A DNA stretch of 13,798 bases from CAZUZD01 sp964624465 (GTDB lineage: Bacteria; Planctomycetota; Planctomycetia; Isosphaerales; Isosphaeraceae), in contig CAZUZD010000157.1 of assembly GCA_964624465.1 (NCBI GenBank), positions 1 to 13,798 on the forward strand, in the 5' to 3' direction. A program made the position numbers and the translations under genes. Positions 6,870 to 13,560 of this stretch are shown in pieces. Under the pieces are notes generated by a model, which made no database searches, was not told the origin of the DNA, and saw only the letters and a list, made by a program, of their open reading frames with translations. How positions within the stretch are numbered: position 1 is the stretch's first letter; each line of letters begins with the position of its first letter.

Positions 6870-8225
6870 ATGCAGATGCCACTCGCGGCGGGCTCTCGGC
6901 CCCTGTGTGCCCTGGCTACCAGCCTGGTCCTCCTGGGGATCGCCCCGACGCCCGCGCCGGGGTGGGTCGACGACCCGCCCGCCGCAACGGCCGCCAGCCC
7001 GGCCTGGCTCGACGAAAACCTCAAGTCCCTGTCGGAGCTGTATCGGACGCTGCACCAGGCGCCCGAGCTCTCGTACAAGGAGATCGAGACGGCCCGCCGG
7101 GTCGCGGCTGCGCTCCGCGAGGCCGGGGTCGAGGTGACCGAGGGGGTCGGCAAGACCGGCCTCGTCGGCGTCCTTCGCAACGGTGACGGGCCAACCGTCC
7201 TGCTGCGGACGGATCTGGATGCCCTGCCCGTGACCGAGGCGACCGGCCTGCCCTACGCGAGCACGGTCACGACCACCGACGACCAGGGGACCGCCGTCGG
7301 CGTCATGCACGCCTGCGGACACGACATGCACATGACCTGCCAGGTCGGTGCCGCCCGCTGGCTGGCCTCGCATCGCGACGCCTGGCGCGGCACGGTCCTG
7401 TTCGTCGGCCAGCCGGCCGAGGAGAAGGTCGGTGGTGCCCGCGCCATGCTCGCCGACGGCCTGTACCGCCGCTTCCCGAAGCCGGATGCCGCGCTCGCCC
7501 TCCACGTGGCACACGACCTGGAGGCCGGCCGCGTCGGTTACTGTTCGGGCCCCGCGTTCGCCAGCTCGACGTCGGTCGACGTGGTGGTCAAGGGTCGGGG
7601 GGGACATGGGGCCTTGCCCAACGAGGCCGTCGACCCGATCGTGCTGGCCTCGTTGCTCGTGCTCGACCTCCAGACGATCGTGAGCCGCGAGCTGCGGCCG
7701 ATCGACCCGGGCGTCATCACCGTCGGCTCGATCCACGGCGGCTCCAAGCACAACATCATCCCCAGCGAGGTCAAGCTCCAGCTCACGCTCCGGGCCTACA
7801 CACCCGAGAATCGCGATCTGCTGCTGCACGGCATCGAGCGCCGGGCCAAGGGGCTGGCGGAAGCCCATCGCGCCCCGGCGGCCGAGGTCACCGTGCTGGA
7901 GACGACCCCGCCGACGATCAACACCCCGGCACTGGTCCAGAAGGTCGTCCCCTCGCTCAAGACCTCGCTGGGTGAGGCGAACGTGGTCGCCGTCGAACCC
8001 ACGATGGGAGCCGAGGACTTCGGCCTCTTCAGCGCCGATGGCGTGCCGACCTTCATGTTCCGGCTCGGCACCGTCGACCCGGCCCGCATGGCGGCCTCGC
8101 GTCAGAACGGCGAGCCCCTGCCCACTCTGCATTCCGCCCGCTACGCCCCCGAGCCCGAGCCGAGCCTCCGCACCGGGGTTCGTGCGCTGACGTCGGCCGT
8201 CACCGCGTTGCTGCCGGCCCGCTGA
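6870..8225 (+). CDS. Exported M20D-family amidohydrolase (N-acyl amino acid hydrolase type)
   Basis: Predicted metal-dependent amidohydrolase of the peptidase M20D group (hippurate, IAA-amino acid and N-acetyl-amino acid hydrolases), which cleaves an amide between an acyl group and an amino acid. The 451-residue protein shows TDLDALPV (114-121), HACGHDMH (147-154, with metal-binding C149 and H151), GQPAEE (180-185, catalytic/ligand E184-E185), LHVAH (H212 as probable ligand), the dimerisation-domain GGHGALP (244-250, H246), HNIIPSEV (294-301), MGAEDF (379-384) and the C-terminal ligand H421 in LHSARYAP. All expected active-site residues are present. Residues 1-32 have a hydrophobic core (CALATSLVLLGIAPTPAPG), consistent with a Sec signal peptide, so it should act outside the cytoplasm; many characterised relatives are cytoplasmic. 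AGGA sits 10 bases ahead of the ATG; a second in-frame ATG at 6876 is possible. The natural substrate is unknown. Confidence 0.92.
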   Translation: MQMPLAAGSRPLCALATSLVLLGIAPTPAPGWVDDPPAATAASPAWLDENLKSLSELYRTLHQAPELSYKEIETARRVAAALREAGVEVTEGVGKTGLVGVLRNGDGPTVLLRTDLDALPVTEATGLPYASTVTTTDDQGTAVGVMHACGHDMHMTCQVGAARWLASHRDAWRGTVLFVGQPAEEKVGGARAMLADGLYRRFPKPDAALALHVAHDLEAGRVGYCSGPAFASSTSVDVVVKGRGGHGALPNEAVDPIVLASLLVLDLQTIVSRELRPIDPGVITVGSIHGGSKHNIIPSEVKLQLTLRAYTPENRDLLLHGIERRAKGLAEAHRAPAAEVTVLETTPPTINTPALVQKVVPSLKTSLGEANVVAVEPTMGAEDFGLFSADGVPTFMFRLGTVDPARMAASRQNGEPLPTLHSARYAPEPEPSLRTGVRALTSAVTALLPAR

Positions 8226-8254
8226 GATCCCGGCTCCGATCGAGGAGGACGTCG

Positions 8255-9382
8255 ATGCTGTCGCGCCGCCGCTGGCTCCGTCTGATGGCGATGGCTCCCC
8301 TGATCGGGGCGGTCCGGCCGCCCGTGGCCGCCGGGACCGAGAACCCACTCCAGCGGCGCCTGTATGTGGCCGTGCCGGGGATCCGCAATTACCTGGAGCA
8401 CGGCGGCCACGGCCTGCTCGTCTACGACATCGATCAGGGCCACAAGCTCCTGAAGCGAATCCCGACGAAGGGACTCAACGCCAAGGGGGTGCCCCTGAAC
8501 GTGAAGGGGATCTGCGCCTCCGCCGCCACCGGCAGGCTGTACATCAGCACGATCCAGCACCTCCAGTGCATCGACCTCAAGACCGAGACGATGCTCTGGG
8601 AGCGGACCCATGAGGCGGGCTGCGATCGGATGTCGATCGCACCCGACGGTTCGGTGCTCTACGTCCCCTCGTTCGAGGGCTCGACCTGGAACGTGGTGTC
8701 CGGCGACACGGGCGATGTGATCGCGGTGCTCGAGCCGAAGTCGGCCGCCCACAACACGGTCTTCGGCGCCGACGGTCGCGAGGTGTACCTGGCGGGGCTG
8801 AAGTCGCCGCTGCTGTCGGTGGCCAGCACCGACGGCCACCGCGTCGTGCGTACGGTCGGTCCGTTCGCGGCGAGTATCCGGCCGTTCACGGTCGATGGCC
8901 GGCAGCGTCGGGTGTTCGCCTGCGTCAACGACCTGCTGGGTTTCGAGGTCGGCGACCTCAAGGCGGGGACGAAGCTCTGTCGCGTCGAGGTCGAGGGTTT
9001 CCAGAAGGGTCCGGTGAAGCGGCACGGCTGCCCGAGCCACGGGATCGGGCTGACTCCGGACGAACGCGAGGTCTGGGTGACCGACGCGTTCAACCAGCGG
9101 CTGCATCGGTACGACGCCACGACGATGCCCCCCCGGGCCCTCGGGAGTATCCGCCTGAAGGACGAGCCTGGCTGGATCACCTTCTCGATCGACGGGCAGT
9201 TTGCCTACCCGTCGACCGGAGACGTGATCGACGTCAAGACGGGTCAGATCGTGGCCGAGCTCAAGGATGAGCTGGGCCGCCCCGTGCAGAGCGAGAAGCT
9301 GCTGGAGGTCGACTTTCGCGATGGAGAACCGGCCCGCGCCGGGGATCAGTTCGGCGTGGGCCGGGTGACCGAGCTGCCGTAG
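8255..9382 (+). CDS. Tat-exported YVTN/YncE-like beta-propeller protein
   Basis: The 375-residue protein starts with a twin-arginine-type leader: SRRRWLRLMAMA (3-14), a modest hydrophobic run and a plausible Ala-x-Ala-like site near PPVAAG, so folded export by Tat is likely. The remainder is a chain of about 40-residue beta repeats of the type 'G.lyv.....hl..id..tg....': RLYISTIQHLQCIDLKT, SVLYVPSFEGSTWNVVSGDT, EVYLAGLKSPLLSV, RRVFACVNDLLGFEVGDL and EVWVTDAFNQRLHRYDATT. These are blades of a six- or seven-bladed propeller like YncE or lactonase-fold proteins. I see no catalytic residues that would pin a reaction. A strong GAGGAGG lies 6 bases before the ATG. It follows the amidohydrolase by 29 bp and probably shares its transcript, ending 10 bp from the convergent zinc-ribbon gene. 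Confidence 0.8.
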   Translation: MLSRRRWLRLMAMAPLIGAVRPPVAAGTENPLQRRLYVAVPGIRNYLEHGGHGLLVYDIDQGHKLLKRIPTKGLNAKGVPLNVKGICASAATGRLYISTIQHLQCIDLKTETMLWERTHEAGCDRMSIAPDGSVLYVPSFEGSTWNVVSGDTGDVIAVLEPKSAAHNTVFGADGREVYLAGLKSPLLSVASTDGHRVVRTVGPFAASIRPFTVDGRQRRVFACVNDLLGFEVGDLKAGTKLCRVEVEGFQKGPVKRHGCPSHGIGLTPDEREVWVTDAFNQRLHRYDATTMPPRALGSIRLKDEPGWITFSIDGQFAYPSTGDVIDVKTGQIVAELKDELGRPVQSEKLLEVDFRDGEPARAGDQFGVGRVTELP

Positions 9383-9392
9383 TCCCCTGCTC

Positions 9393-9668
9393 TCATCGCG
9401 TCTGGTTGACCACGCTCGCCCAGGAGATCGGGCCGCCCGGGACGGGCTGCGGGGTCTCTGGCGTCGGGCGCCTCGGCGGCAGCTCGGGGTCGGCCCGCAA
9501 CTCCGGTCCGACCGATTCTGGCAGCTCGATTGCCGGCGAGGCTCGCTTCAGGATCAGGTTCAACTCCCCGCGATCGAGCCAGACCCCCCAGCACTTAGGG
9601 CAGTAGTCGATCTCGACGGCGGCTAGCTCACCGGTGGCCAGCAGAATGTTGCACGTGGGGCACTTCAT
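9393..9668 (-). CDS. Small zf-TFIIB zinc-ribbon protein
   Basis: The 91-residue protein carries a zf-TFIIB-type zinc ribbon: C3-P-T-C6 and C23-P-K-C26 followed by WGVWLDRGEL (27-36). That C-x-x-C...CPxC-x-G-x-W-L-D-x-G-E-L signature is diagnostic for the family, found in many bacteria with no settled function; nucleic-acid or protein binding is usually assumed. Residues 45-91 are Pro/Glu-rich and probably disordered. AGGAG lies 9 bases ahead of the ATG. It converges on the beta-propeller gene with only 10 bp between the stops, so the two transcripts must overlap at their 3' ends. There is no signal peptide. Confidence 0.88.
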   Translation of the reverse strand: MKCPTCNILLATGELAAVEIDYCPKCWGVWLDRGELNLILKRASPAIELPESVGPELRADPELPPRRPTPETPQPVPGGPISWASVVNQTR

Positions 9669-9959
9669 TGCGCCGGACTCCTGAAAAAGAACCGCCTGTC
9701 ACCCCACCGGACCAGGGGTGAACCCTGGATGGTGAGACGCGTGATCCACTCGTGCGACGACCCGCAAAACCGGGCGTCGCGGTCGATGACCGAGGGATCT
9801 ACAGTGTCTTTCGCAGAAGCCAATCGCGCGGCGAACCAGTTCCCGCGAATCCGTTCATCGAGAAAATCGATCGACCGGTCCAGGGCCGATGATGCCTGGC
9901 GCCCGGGTCCGGGCGGTGCGGGGTGCCGACCCTGACGCGAGCCCGGAGCGTGCGGCGGC
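9669..9959. other. Intergenic stretch without a convincing gene
   Basis: This 291-base stretch separates the zinc-ribbon start from the stop of the putative immunity gene (both minus strand). A 68-codon plus-strand frame at 9729-9935 has no ribosome site and no recognisable protein, so I leave it out. Small inverted repeats are visible: ccaggg/ccctgg at 9712-9728 and cgcccg/cgggcg at 9900-9915; the second, 45 bases beyond the immunity stop, could be a weak terminator. No clear promoter was found for the zinc-ribbon gene. Confidence 0.4.
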
Positions 9960-10487
9960 TCAGTCGCTGGCCGGGCGTGGCTTCCGGATCGACGGGCGCC
10001 GGGAGAGCTTGCGGCCCGGGGGCAGGATCAGCTTCAGGGTGGACCTCGGCTTCGGCTTCGGACCGGTCGAACGGGCTGCCTTCGGCTTCGCGGTGGGGAC
10101 CGATCGGGCGGCCGTCCTGGGCGTGGTGGCTGGCGTCCCGGTGGGCTCGTCACTGAGGGATTCCCAGCGGCGGACCAGGCCGAGGAAGTCGGCCAGCGGC
10201 AGGCTGAACGGCTCGTCGGCCTCGCGACCGAAGAGCGGCACGACCTCGGCCGTGGTCGGGGTCAGGGCGACGGCGAAAGCGTTGCCGCTGGTCGACCACC
10301 GGGCAGACTTGCCGGTCGCGACCGCCGCGGCACGTTCGAGGATCGTGGAGGCGAACGCGGGATTTGTGCCCAGCTCGGTCTCGAAGAATGTGGCCAGCCG
10401 CGAGCCCGTCGGATCGGCGCCGGTCCAGGCGGCGTGCGGGATTCCATCGGCGTCGAGGCTGAGCTTCAGGTCGTCAGCGGCGCTCAT
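9960..10487 (-). CDS. Putative immunity partner of the EndoU nuclease; acidic domain plus basic tail
   Basis: I do not recognise this 175-residue protein with certainty. The start at 10487 is chosen because its ATG overlaps the TGA of the upstream nuclease gene (ATGA, 10484-10487), indicating translational coupling; the frame is open further upstream but that part is a shadow of the nuclease gene. Residues 1-115 form a compact acidic domain (16 Asp/Glu against 8 Lys/Arg) with a helix FASTILERAAAVATG (45-59), then W64-xxx-GNAFAVALT (68-76), LPLADFLGL (96-104) and RRWESL (106-111). The 'atG...W...GN.(F/Y).v.L....l.l.dF...v..W' layout loosely recalls YacL/UPF0231-like small proteins. Residues 116-175 are Pro/Lys/Arg-rich with 16 basic and 1 acidic residue. 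There is no signal peptide, so it stays in the cytoplasm. Its small size, acidity and coupling to a nuclease suggest an inhibitor of that nuclease; this is inference. Confidence 0.65.
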   Translation of the reverse strand: MSAADDLKLSLDADGIPHAAWTGADPTGSRLATFFETELGTNPAFASTILERAAAVATGKSARWSTSGNAFAVALTPTTAEVVPLFGREADEPFSLPLADFLGLVRRWESLSDEPTGTPATTPRTAARSVPTAKPKAARSTGPKPKPRSTLKLILPPGRKLSRRPSIRKPRPASD

Positions 10488-11131
10488 CGGCGGTTGCTCG
10501 GGCCCCGGCGGGGCGGCTGGTAGACAGGGAACGCGGTCGAGATCTTGCGGCCGTCGCTGGAGAGGTAGCCGTCGATGCGGATGCCCTTGCCCTTGCCCTG
10601 CCAGCGGCCATCCTGGTTGATCGCATCCCGGGACTTGGCGTCGCCGTAGGCCTCGCGGATCGCCGCCTCGATCTCGTCGGCCGTCCACGACTCGGGGTAC
10701 AGCGTGGAGAATTTCTCCAGCACGACCTCATCGCTCCTGGGGTCGATCAACTGCGCCCGGGCCTGGCGAACATCCTTCGACCCGCCGGGAGAGGTGTACT
10801 CGAAGTACACATCGCAGAGCTTGCCCTGCGCCTTCATCCGCCTCGGGGCGCTCGGCAGATGGTGCAGCCCGACGAGGTCTCCGCGACGGTTCACGCCGCC
10901 GAGCAGGATGTGGTCCAGATCGATGTCGATCCGGTCCTCGGGCTTCGACCCCGGCGGCTTCGACCGATTTGGCTTCTGGGCCTGGCCCGACTCGCGCCCG
11001 GCCGGGGGCGACTGGCGCGAGTCCGGTCCCGGGCGGGAGCCGGGGGCCTGGCCCGCAAGCAGGCCGGCGCCCAGCGGCACGCCCAGGGCGGCCAGCAGGA
11101 TCACCAGGTTCCGGAGCAGGGCTCTTGGCAT
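10484..11131 (-). CDS. Exported bacterial EndoU-type ribonuclease (putative toxin)
   Basis: The 215-residue protein begins with a Sec signal peptide (residues 1-28, core LLRNLVILLAALGVPL, AG at the end), then a Pro/Arg/Gly/Ser-rich linker (29-64), then a domain matching the bacterial EndoU nuclease family (EndoU_bacteria) from about 66 to 205: DHILLGGVNRRGDLVGLHH (73-91) with the two conserved histidine sites H74 and H90/H91, K140 in LEKFSTLYPESW (138-149), helix EIEAAIREAY (153-162), GIRIDGYL (183-190) and STAFPVY (198-204) at the C-terminus. Known members cleave RNA, several being tRNA-cleaving effectors of contact-dependent systems. The catalytic His-His-Lys set appears intact. An ATG at 11206 would extend the frame, but it lies inside the hairpin at 11184-11212 and would bury the signal peptide, so I take 11131. 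The downstream gene overlaps by 4 bases and may encode immunity. The family call was made by eye from memory. Confidence 0.82.
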   Translation of the reverse strand: MPRALLRNLVILLAALGVPLGAGLLAGQAPGSRPGPDSRQSPPAGRESGQAQKPNRSKPPGSKPEDRIDIDLDHILLGGVNRRGDLVGLHHLPSAPRRMKAQGKLCDVYFEYTSPGGSKDVRQARAQLIDPRSDEVVLEKFSTLYPESWTADEIEAAIREAYGDAKSRDAINQDGRWQGKGKGIRIDGYLSSDGRKISTAFPVYQPPRRGPSNRR

Positions 11132-11183
11132 GGCGAGGGGCCTCGGCGTCGGGGCTTCGGACGCAATCGGGATGAAATGGAAC

Positions 11184-11212
11184 CGGCCGGTGCCACGAGC
11201 GGGCACCGGCCG
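11184..11212 (-). terminator. Perfect 11-bp hairpin between ispG and the EndoU gene
   Basis: cggccggtgcc (11184-11194) and ggcaccggccg (11202-11212) are exact inverted repeats around a 7-nt loop. On the minus strand the stem is followed by the relatively T-rich TTCCATTTCATC, and it lies 46 bases beyond the ispG stop. It is best read as the ispG terminator or attenuator, giving the EndoU pair separate or reduced expression. No clear separate promoter is visible between it and 11131. Confidence 0.55.
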
Positions 11213-11258
11213 TGAGGGGCAGACAGCGATCGGATCCCAATGCGGTCGGCCGGTCCGA

Positions 11259-12428
11259 TCAGCCGACGATCGGCAGCGCCTTCTTCTCTTGCTTCTGGGC
11301 CTGCTTGAGCAGGTAGGAGTCGAGCGGCTTGGTCTCTTCCTCGAAGCGCTGCACCTCGTCCCAGAGGGCGTCGACCATGTCCGCCTCCTTGACGTGGCGG
11401 ATCGGGATCCCGCGTTTGAAGATGATCCCCTTGCCGGAGCCGGCGGCGATGCCGATGTCCGCCTCCTTCGCCTCTCCGAACCCGTTGACCAGGCAGCCCA
11501 GGATGCTGATCCGGAGCGGCTTGGTGAGCACCTTCATCCGCTCCTCGACCTCGGCGACGATGCGCTCCAGGTCGATATCCAGCCGGCCGCAGGTCGGGCA
11601 GGCGACGACCTCGGGCTTGGTCACCCGGCGGTCGGTGGCGCGCAGGATGTCGAAGCCGGCCTCGATCTCGGGCACCGGGTCGCCCAGCAGGCTCACGCGG
11701 ATGGTGTCGCCGATGCCGCGCAGCAGGATCGCCCCGATGCCGGCGGCGCTCTTGATCGTGCCGTAGTGTCGGCTGCCAGCCTCGGTGATCCCGACGTGGG
11801 TCGGATAATCACTCTTGGCGGCGTACTGGGTGTAGCACTCCAGCGCCGTCGGGACGTGGCTGGCCTTCAGGCTGATGATCATCTGGTGGTAGCCCAGGCT
11901 CTCGGCGATCTCGATGTAGCGCAGGGCGCTCTCGACCATCGCCTCCGGGCACGGGAACCCATACTTCTCGATGAGGTCCTCTTCCAGGCTGCCGGAGTTG
12001 ACGCCGATCCGCATCGGGACGCCCTTGTCCTTCGCCTTCCGGACGACCTCCTTGAACCGCTCCACGCCGCCGATGTTGCCCGGGTTGATCCGGACCTTGT
12101 CCACGGCCCGCTTGCCGGAGGGGGTCCTGGCGTCGAGGCACGCCAGCGCCATACGGTAGTCGTAGTGGATGTCGGCGATCAGCGGGATCTTGATCTGGTC
12201 GCGGAGCAGCCGGACGCCCTCGACGTCCTCCTTCTTCGGGACCGTGACCCGCACGACCTCGCAGCCGGCTTCCTGGAGCGCCTCGATCTGCGCCAGGGTC
12301 GCGGCCACGTCGAAGGTGTTCGTCGTCGTCATCGACTGAACCCAGATCGGGTTCTGACCGCCGACGACGTGGTCGTCGATGGCGACCTCGCGCGTCTTGT
12401 GGCGGGTCACCGACGTCGAGTAGGCCAT
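11259..12428 (-). CDS. ispG: 4-hydroxy-3-methylbut-2-en-1-yl diphosphate synthase (IspG/GcpE)
   Basis: The 389-residue enzyme is in the MEP isoprenoid pathway, reducing 2-C-methyl-D-erythritol 2,4-cyclodiphosphate to HMBPP with a [4Fe-4S] cluster in the cytoplasm. The family landmarks are clear: QNPIWVQSMTTTNTFD (25-40), IPLIADIHYDYRMAL (81-95), VDKVRINPGNIGG (109-121), RIGVNSGSLEE (140-150), HVGITEAG (211-218), and the cluster ligands C277 and C280 (CPTCGR), C312 and E319 in GCLVNGFGEAKEADIG (311-326). The length is that of the ordinary two-domain bacterial form, without the insertion of the long form seen in plants and some bacteria. The start at 12428 gives MAYSTSVTRHKTREV, with AGGA 12 bases ahead; an ATG at 12476 would add 16 residues of no family character. 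A candidate promoter is at 12515-12543. Confidence 0.97.
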   Translation of the reverse strand: MAYSTSVTRHKTREVAIDDHVVGGQNPIWVQSMTTTNTFDVAATLAQIEALQEAGCEVVRVTVPKKEDVEGVRLLRDQIKIPLIADIHYDYRMALACLDARTPSGKRAVDKVRINPGNIGGVERFKEVVRKAKDKGVPMRIGVNSGSLEEDLIEKYGFPCPEAMVESALRYIEIAESLGYHQMIISLKASHVPTALECYTQYAAKSDYPTHVGITEAGSRHYGTIKSAAGIGAILLRGIGDTIRVSLLGDPVPEIEAGFDILRATDRRVTKPEVVACPTCGRLDIDLERIVAEVEERMKVLTKPLRISILGCLVNGFGEAKEADIGIAAGSGKGIIFKRGIPIRHVKEADMVDALWDEVQRFEEETKPLDSYLLKQAQKQEKKALPIVG

Positions 12429-12748
12429 GCGTCGTCGATTCCTGCTGAAAGAGAACGAAGGGTGGATGCCCGTCATGACTTGCGAACGGAGGAACCCGAA
12501 GTTTCCTGACTTTGATCGTAGTCGGGCGTCTGCAGGGGGTCAAGGCGACCCGCTTCGCCAGGAACCTGAACCCGATCGGAGGGCTGATCGACACCGAGTG
12601 GCGGGCGATGATCCTGAGCCGAGCATTCGCACTGGCCCACCGTTCGCTTCATCATGGTGAAGGAACGCCAGAGAGGATCGAGCTGGACGTTCCGGCTCCG
12701 GTCGGAGGATGGGCCATGGCGTTCGAATTCCAGGGGGAGTCTGCTGGC
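12429..12748. other. Divergent intergenic region between ispG and an exported-protein gene
   Basis: It contains the ispG promoter candidate (12515-12543, minus) and two ribosome-site/start combinations for the plus-strand gene (12704-12718 and 12733-12751). For the plus strand only a weak promoter is visible: TTCGCA (12626-12631), an 18-bp gap and CATCAT (12650-12655). I see no RNA gene. The long frames that cross this stretch on both strands have no protein character here. Confidence 0.4.
12515..12543 (-). promoter_or_regulatory. Candidate sigma70-type promoter for ispG
   Basis: On the minus strand TTGACC (12543-12538), a 17-bp spacer and TACGAT (12520-12515) match the consensus at 5/6 and 4/6. 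The design is nearly the same as the promoter at 1292-1320 (TTGACC, 17, TAGGAT). Transcription would start near 12508, about 80 nt before the ispG ATG. Confidence 0.5.
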
Positions 12749-13327
12749 ATGATGGCACCAGGCGCATGGGTCCGTTCGGCCATTTCGCTCGGCTTGGTCC
12801 TGGCGGCGCTGCTCGCGGGTCCGGGGTGGTCGCGGGCCGATGATCCGGAGTGGGCACCCGATCAGGCACTGCTCGGACGCCTGGCCCCCGAGGAGGCGTT
12901 CGATGGGCTGGCGATTCGACCTCCCACGGGGGCACGCACCAAGCACGCCCAGGTCGGACCCGAGAACCGCCATGTCTGGGGCCTGGAACCCGCCGGCAAG
13001 CCGGCGGGTGTCGTGGGCGTCACCCAGGTGCAGGCGCCGGCTGGCGGAGACATGGAGCGTGGGCTGCAGGTGGTCGTCGACCGCCTCAAGACTCGCGTCA
13101 CCAACATGCAGAGCGGTGCGATCGAGACCGGCACCATCAATGGAGCCCGGTTTGTCCGCGTTCGCTACCGTGCCGATGAGTTCCCTGGCCTGCCGTTCCG
13201 GCCGGTCTATGGCTTCGTCTACGCCACCCAGGTGCCCGATCGGCTGGTCCAGATCACCGGTTTCGGCGACGAGCAAACGATCGGTCTGCTCGAAGCCTCG
13301 GCCCAGACCTTCCGGGTCGCCCGGTGA
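12749..13327 (+). CDS. Exported protein of unknown function
   Basis: I do not recognise this 192-residue protein. Residues 1-30 form a clean Sec signal peptide (basic R9, core AISLGLVLAALLAG, cleavage after GWSRA). The mature part is about 160 residues: AFDGLAIRPPTGA (50-62), HVWGLEPAGKPAGVVGV (75-91), a helix DMERGLQVVVDRLKTRV (101-117), GTINGARFVRVRYRA (128-142), PVYGFVYATQVPDRLVQITG (152-171) and a final helix ending in TFRV. The run '..gl.i..P.g..' followed by alternating strands loosely recalls PsbP/DcrB-like small alpha-beta exported proteins, which I hold only weakly. GGGGGAG lies 9 bases before 12749. An in-frame ATG at 12716 has an even better GGAGGA at 6 bases, but would add an acidic 11-residue extension to the signal peptide. 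A strong hairpin follows the stop by 11 bases. Confidence 0.75.
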   Translation: MMAPGAWVRSAISLGLVLAALLAGPGWSRADDPEWAPDQALLGRLAPEEAFDGLAIRPPTGARTKHAQVGPENRHVWGLEPAGKPAGVVGVTQVQAPAGGDMERGLQVVVDRLKTRVTNMQSGAIETGTINGARFVRVRYRADEFPGLPFRPVYGFVYATQVPDRLVQITGFGDEQTIGLLEASAQTFRVAR

Positions 13328-13338
13328 GCCGGTCCGCC

Positions 13339-13384
13339 TGACCGGAGCCGGCCCGAGAGCCCGGACTCGGGCCGGCTCCGGTCA
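13339..13384 (+). terminator. 19-bp perfect hairpin after the exported-protein gene
   Basis: tgaccggagccggcccgag (13339-13357) and its exact reverse complement (13366-13384) enclose an 8-nt loop, starting 11 bases beyond the stop at 13327. No T tract follows, as is usual for GC-rich lineages. The position and perfect pairing make a terminator or mRNA-end stabiliser the likeliest role. Confidence 0.7.
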
Positions 13385-13433
13385 AGCCGGCTCTGCTCGA
13401 AACGCGAGTGGCTGGCGGGCCCGCGGCCTCGTA

Positions 13434-13473
13434 CAAGATCAGCGCGTCGAGCGCAAGATCAGCGCGTCGAGCG
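13434..13473. repeat. 20-bp perfect tandem duplication
   Basis: caagatcagcgcgtcgagcg occurs twice head to tail (13434-13453 and 13454-13473) with no mismatch. It lies between the two hairpins, in DNA with no credible gene. It looks like a recent slippage duplication; an iterated binding site is an alternative. Confidence 0.8.
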
Positions 13474-13495
13474 CGGATCCCGGTGCCCGAAACGG

Positions 13496-13532
13496 CCACG
13501 AGCCGACGGGGGCTGGCCCCGTCGGCTCGTGG
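13496..13532 (-). terminator. 16-bp perfect hairpin after the aldehyde dehydrogenase gene
   Basis: ccacgagccgacgggg (13496-13511) and ccccgtcggctcgtgg (13517-13532) pair exactly around a 5-nt loop, 28 bases beyond the minus-strand stop at 13561. On the minus strand the stem is followed by CGTTTCGGG, a minimal T run. This is likely the terminator of the dehydrogenase transcript. Confidence 0.7.
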
Positions 13533-13560
13533 ATCAGCGCTGGACGTGCTCGGCCCTGGC

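Noticed and set aside
9729..9935. Possible 68-codon plus-strand gene in the gap before the zinc-ribbon gene
   Set aside because: No ribosome site, no hydrophobic core, no recognisable motif, and a composition no better than chance frames.
10704..12509. Open frame of 601 codons on the plus strand opposite ispG and the EndoU gene
   Set aside because: It covers the antisense of ispG, whose cluster ligands and motifs are unambiguous, and its translation is Asp/Leu/Arg-rich without motifs.
12473..13276. Open frame of 267 codons on the minus strand opposite the exported-protein gene
   Set aside because: It has no signal peptide or motif and runs through the ispG promoter region. The plus frame has a clean signal peptide, ribosome site and terminator.
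13434..13473. CRISPR-like repeat
   Set aside because: Only two copies, directly abutting without spacers, so it is a simple tandem duplication.
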